DNA from: an uncultured Clostridia bacterium
GTDB lineage: Bacteria > Bacillota > Clostridia > Christensenellales > Aristaeellaceae
Length of the DNA stretch: 16,489 nt
NCBI GenBank assembly: GCA_934647235.1
Contig: CAKUFG010000039.1
Span: forward strand, 1-16,489
Reading direction: 5' to 3'
Shown here: positions 13,791-16,489 of the stretch, one piece after another
Position numbering within the stretch: position 1 is the stretch's first letter
How the letters are laid out: each line of letters begins with the position of its first letter
The notes under the pieces: generated by a model
What the model saw: only the letters and a program-made list of their open reading frames with translations
Told to the model about the DNA's origin: nothing
Database searches by the model: none
Translations under genes and position numbers: made by a program

Positions 13791-14327
13791 TCACAGTCCG
13801 CCCAGGAGCAGCCCCAGCCCGGCGGCGAGCAGGATGGTTCTGGGCACGCTCCATTTGCCAAAGTACAGTACGGCGAAGGAGGCAAGGCCGATCAGGATTG
13901 CCTGCCAGGATACGCCGAAGAGCGAGCCTGCGTAGTTGGTCAGGGAGAGCTGGATAATCACGGCGGCGATCATGCCGATGCATACCGGGCGGATGCCGTA
14001 CAGGGCGTTCTGCAGCAGGCGGCTTTGCTTGAATTTGTTCAGAAATACCGCCGCCAGCATGCACAGCGTCAGCGTCGGGGCCAGCACGCCCAGGCTTGCG
14101 CACAGCGCGCCGGGGATGCCCGCCACCTGCGTGCCGGCAAAGGTGGCGCAGTTGATGCCCAGGGGGCCGGGGGTCATTTCGGCAATGGCCACGATATCGC
14201 TGACCTCCGTGGCCGTCATCCAGCCGTGGCTGAGCATTTCGGAGTTGATCAGGGGAATCATGGACATGCCGCCGAAGCTTGTAAAGCCGATCAGCAGGAA
14301 GGACACGAACAGCTCAATGTAGATCAT
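13791..14327 (-). CDS. chrA: Chromate transporter (CHR) family protein, second half-protein
   Basis: This 178-residue membrane protein is one CHR domain. It has SFLLIGFTSFGGMSMIPLI (9-27), then EMTPGPLGINCATFAGTQVAG (50-70), the canonical PGP motif of the family, followed by four or more hydrophobic helices. CHR proteins export chromate in known cases, but many anaerobes carry them with no known substrate. Its start at 14327 lies 14 bases inside the end of the upstream CHR gene, with GGAGGTG 10 bases before the ATG, so the two are translationally coupled and probably form a heterodimer equivalent to a long two-domain ChrA. Confidence 0.88.
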   Translation of the reverse strand: MIYIELFVSFLLIGFTSFGGMSMIPLINSEMLSHGWMTATEVSDIVAIAEMTPGPLGINCATFAGTQVAGIPGALCASLGVLAPTLTLCMLAAVFLNKFKQSRLLQNALYGIRPVCIGMIAAVIIQLSLTNYAGSLFGVSWQAILIGLASFAVLYFGKWSVPRTILLAAGLGLLLGGL

Positions 14328-14880
14328 GGCGTGTTTTCACCTCCATCGCAAGCAGACCCGCTGCCGCGCCCAGCACGACGATAAGGATGTTGCTCAGCCC
14401 CGTAAACAGCGACAGCGCCGCTGCGCCCAGGGCCACCAGCCAGCAGATCCAATCCTTCAGCGCGCTTTTGGTCAGTTTCAGCAGCGCGCACAGGATGATG
14501 GGCACCACCGCCGCGCGCACGCCCATCATGGCCCGCGCGATATACAGGTTATCGTGCACCAGATTGTATACAAAGGTAACGCCGTACATGATCACGATGG
14601 GCGGCAGGCAGATGCCCGCCAGCGCAGCCAGCGCGCCGCCGAAGCCCGCCGCGTGATAGCCGAACAGCACGCTGGCGTTGCTGATCATCAGCCCCGGCAC
14701 GCTGCGGCCCACCGAGGTGAAATCCAGCAGCTCTTCATCCGTAATCCAATGCTTGTTTTCTACGTATTCCTTTTGAATCTGCGCCACAATGCTCCAGCCG
14801 CCGCCGAAGGTGAAGCAGCCGAATTTGAGAAACGTAAGGAAGATGCTCAGCACCCGGCCCTTTTCGGCCTTTTTCCGCAT
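14314..14880 (-). CDS. chrA: Chromate transporter (CHR) family protein, first half-protein
   Basis: The 188-residue membrane protein starts MRKKAEKGRVLSIFLTFLKF. It carries the CHR marks FKFGCFTFGGGWSIVA-like segment (18-34), ENKHWITDEELLDF (41-54) and, where the partner has PGP, RSVPGLMISNA (59-69). About five further hydrophobic helices follow. ATG 14880 is preceded by GAAGGG 8-9 bases upstream; the longer in-frame starts (14901, 14919) have no such site. It is first in a two-gene operon with the overlapping second half-protein at 13791-14327, the known short-chain pair arrangement of CHR transporters. Its substrate is not evident. Confidence 0.87.
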   Translation of the reverse strand: MRKKAEKGRVLSIFLTFLKFGCFTFGGGWSIVAQIQKEYVENKHWITDEELLDFTSVGRSVPGLMISNASVLFGYHAAGFGGALAALAGICLPPIVIMYGVTFVYNLVHDNLYIARAMMGVRAAVVPIILCALLKLTKSALKDWICWLVALGAAALSLFTGLSNILIVVLGAAAGLLAMEVKTRHDLH

Positions 14881-14925
14881 GGGGAATCCCTTCTTTCGCA
14901 TAGAATGTTTATTTTGCAAAGCGCC

Positions 14926-14953
14926 TTGCCAGCGTGCGGGTTTTTGCTAAGAT
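14926..14953 (+). promoter_or_regulatory. Promoter of the CitXG-like gene
   Basis: TTGCCA (14926-14931), 16 bp and TAAGAT (14948-14953) preceded by TGC give an extended -10 promoter. The start codon follows 34 bases later. The divergent chrA promoter must lie in the same 107-bp gap, but I see no convincing copy. Confidence 0.55.
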
Positions 14954-14987
14954 AATCGCATACAGCTGATCAAAGGGGCGAAACGAT

Positions 14988-15893
14988 ATGCGCAGCTTTG
15001 CGATGGGCGATGTGGGCGTGGCCGATATGGCGGCGGTGCGCGAGGCGCGGGCGATGCGCCAGCAGCGGCTGCTGATGCAGCGGGGCGCGCTGGTGTGCCT
15101 GACGGTGAACATTCCCGGCCCGCGCAAAACCTCGCCGCTGATTGCCGTCGCCTTTGAGGAGGGAAAGCGGCTGATTGCCCGGACCCTGCCGGGCGCGCTT
15201 CTAATGCATGAAGTCCGGGACAAGACGGGCTTTGAAGCCTGTTATCAGGCAGCGGACGATCCGCTAACTGTCAAGCGCGCGCTGTGCACGGTGGAGGATA
15301 CCGTGCCGCTCGGACGGCTGTTTGATATCGATGTGCTCACCCCGGCGGGGGATAAGGTATCCCGCGAGGCGCTGGGGCTGCCGCCCCGGCAGTGCTTTCT
15401 GTGCGGGAACCCTGCCTTTGTCTGCGCCCGCAGCCGCGCGCATTCCGTGCAGGCGATGACGGCCGAAATCGACCGCCGCATCCTGGCCTTTTATCGGGAG
15501 CGGACGATTGCGCATCTGAGCCATGCTGCGGTGGAGGCGCTGGAGCAGGAGGCCTGCACTACGCCCAAGCCTGGGCTGGTGGACGCGCGCAACTGCGGCT
15601 CGCATCCCGATATGAGCCTGCCGCTGCTGCTGCGCAGCGCGCATGCGCTGGCGGACTACTTTACGCAGTGCGCGACCCTGGGCTTCGACTGTGCGGAAGA
15701 GGAGCTGTTCCCGGCCCTGCAGGCGGCTGGCGTGCACGCTGAGGCGGATATGCTGGCCGTCACCGGTGGGGTGAATACGCATAAGGGCGCAGTGTTTTCG
15801 CTGGACGCGCTGACGCAGGAGGAACGCCAGATCATCGCCGACGGCTGCTTGATCAATCACTATAAAAACCATCGGGAGGAAGAAACATGCTGA
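14988..15893 (+). CDS. citXG: CitX-CitG fusion protein with shortened CitG domain
   Basis: In citrate lyase maturation CitG makes triphosphoribosyl-dephospho-CoA and CitX attaches this prosthetic group to the acyl carrier subunit. Residues about 10-165 are a good CitX: VREARAMRQQRLL (17-29), LTVNIPGPRKTSPLI (38-52), GRLFDIDVL (109-117) and RQCFLCGNPAFVCARSRAH (134-152). Residues about 178-272 begin a CitG: EQEACTTPKPGLVDARNCGSH (186-206), AGVHAEADMLAVTGGVNTHKG (247-267). A CitG is normally about 280 residues; here it stops about 95 residues in and is replaced by a 30-residue polar tail. Missing is the C-terminal half of the CitG fold. No citDEF genes are nearby. AAAGGGG precedes ATG 14988. 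The stop overlaps the next start by 7 bases. Confidence 0.88.
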   Translation: MRSFAMGDVGVADMAAVREARAMRQQRLLMQRGALVCLTVNIPGPRKTSPLIAVAFEEGKRLIARTLPGALLMHEVRDKTGFEACYQAADDPLTVKRALCTVEDTVPLGRLFDIDVLTPAGDKVSREALGLPPRQCFLCGNPAFVCARSRAHSVQAMTAEIDRRILAFYRERTIAHLSHAAVEALEQEACTTPKPGLVDARNCGSHPDMSLPLLLRSAHALADYFTQCATLGFDCAEEELFPALQAAGVHAEADMLAVTGGVNTHKGAVFSLDALTQEERQIIADGCLINHYKNHREEETC

Positions 15894-16342
15894 GCCCATC
15901 CGAGGCGTTTCAAATTGCCGTGCCGCGCCGTCCTGCCGTGCTGTGCCTGAAGCGCGGGGAGGAGACGCAGCTGATTGCCGTCAACTGGTTTACCTGGCTG
16001 AACATGCGCAATCAGCCCATGATTTCCTACGCCATGGAGCGCAGCGCTGCCATGGGGCTGGATTTGCAGGAGAATGACGAATTGTACCTGGCTTTTCCGG
16101 AGCCTCGGGCGGTGGAGGGCTTCAAGGCCGGTCTGCATGCCCGCCCCGCTCCGGAGGGGCAGGAGGACGAAACCGATTCGCGCGTGACCAATCAATATGG
16201 CCTGCCGGTCATTCTGCCTGCGGGCACAGAGCTTGTGCTGCGCTGCACCCTGGCCCGCGCCTATAACTATCCGTTTAAAAAAGTGCGCATTTTCAACTGC
16301 AATTTTGAGGATGCGCAGCGCATCGGCAAACGAAAAAAGTAA
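15887..16342 (+). CDS. Flavin reductase-like FMN-binding split-barrel protein
   Basis: The 151-residue protein resembles the flavin reductase-like (DIM6/NtaB) split barrel. It begins with the PRRPAVLCLKRG strand (13-24), then LIAVNWFTWLNMRNQPMISYAM (29-50), the typical substrate/FMN-facing loop with N-x-P-MIS and a YAMERS stretch (48-53), and ENDELYLAFPEP (62-73). Such proteins bind FMN and may reduce it or act on small molecules. The family call is moderate because overall similarity is judged by pattern only. GGGAGGA (15874-15880) precedes the ATG. The start overlaps the CitXG stop by 7 bases, so the two are co-translated, an unusual pairing with no obvious shared pathway. Confidence 0.7.
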   Translation: MLSPSEAFQIAVPRRPAVLCLKRGEETQLIAVNWFTWLNMRNQPMISYAMERSAAMGLDLQENDELYLAFPEPRAVEGFKAGLHARPAPEGQEDETDSRVTNQYGLPVILPAGTELVLRCTLARAYNYPFKKVRIFNCNFEDAQRIGKRKK

Positions 16343-16345
16343 TAT

Positions 16346-16482
16346 CAGGCTGTCGAAAAAACTTTTCGACAGCCTGCCGATGAAAGTCAGCTGAAGCAGA
16401 CTTTCATCGGGCACGTCATTTTCTTGTGAGCCTGCGGCTCACGGGCAGAAAATGACATAGGAAGCAGCCTGACGGCTGCTCC
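16346..16482. repeat. Cluster of four consecutive hairpins (intergenic repeat-like element)
   Basis: Four perfect or near-perfect stems follow one another. Hairpin 1 is AGGCTGTCGAAAA/TTTTCGACAGCCT (16347-16359 with 16363-16375). Hairpin 2 is CCGATGAAAGTC/GACTTTCATCGG (16377-16388 with 16399-16410). Hairpin 3 is GTCATTTTCT/AGAAAATGAC (16415-16424 with 16447-16456) with inner GTGAGCC/GGCTCAC (16426-16432 with 16436-16442). Hairpin 4 is GCAGCC/GGCTGC (16464-16469 with 16474-16479). None has a T-tract. CAGGCTG at 16346-16352 and CAGCCTG at 16465-16471 are inverted copies near the ends. It may continue past the window. Confidence 0.82.
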
Positions 16483-16489
16483 TCGCGCC

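Noticed and set aside
14326..14955. 209-codon plus-strand frame opposite the CHR transporter
   Set aside because: It is a shadow of the CHR gene, His/Gln/Arg-rich, with no start signal.

Overview
The window looks like chromosome of a GC-rich (roughly 60% by eye) low-G+C-phylum relative, most likely a gut-type member of the Clostridia. This is inferred from strong AGGAGG ribosome sites, sigma-A-type promoters, a PyrR-type pyrimidine attenuator, clostridial-style feoA/feoB operons with a small Cys-rich partner, a long-form PRPP synthetase and a DhaS-like TetR regulator. I cannot name a genus. No tRNA, rRNA, CRISPR array or transposase gene was found.

Layout. 1-780 (minus): start of a ferrous-iron operon, feoA then the first 187 codons of a feoB that runs off the left edge. 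888-2429 (plus): an exported protein with two Ig-like segments and an OB-like C-terminus. 2550-5279 (plus): a tight four-gene unit of PRPP synthetase, a coiled-coil tail-anchored protein, a glycine/alanine-rich protein and a GNAT acetyltransferase. 5346-6928: a promoter, a complete PyrR-responsive attenuator, a uracil permease and a terminator, so pyrimidine salvage follows the PRPP gene. 6934-9576: a TetR-family regulator followed by an oleate hydratase with its own promoter, probably a fatty-acid response pair.

9592-12046 (minus): a second, complete feo operon (feoA, feoB, Cys-rich FeoB partner) with a good promoter and a 16-bp palindrome over its start site. 12185-13158 (plus, divergent): a gene fusing an XRE-type DNA-binding domain to an HD domain with the residues of (p)ppGpp hydrolases. 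13240-13737 (minus): a two-repeat YegP/DUF1508 protein under a full-consensus promoter. 13744-14880 (minus): a split two-gene chromate-type (CHR) transporter. 14926-16342 (plus): a CitX-CitG fusion whose CitG half is cut short, overlapping a flavin-reductase-like gene. 16346-16482: four consecutive hairpins at the right edge.

Themes. Iron uptake occurs twice; the first FeoB departs from consensus in both guanine-recognition motifs. PRPP supply and uracil uptake stand next to each other. The least ordinary items are the XRE-alarmone-hydrolase fusion facing the iron operon across a repeat-rich spacer, the shortened CitXG protein, and the hairpin cluster. I did not find a multi-gene system that I would call wholly new.
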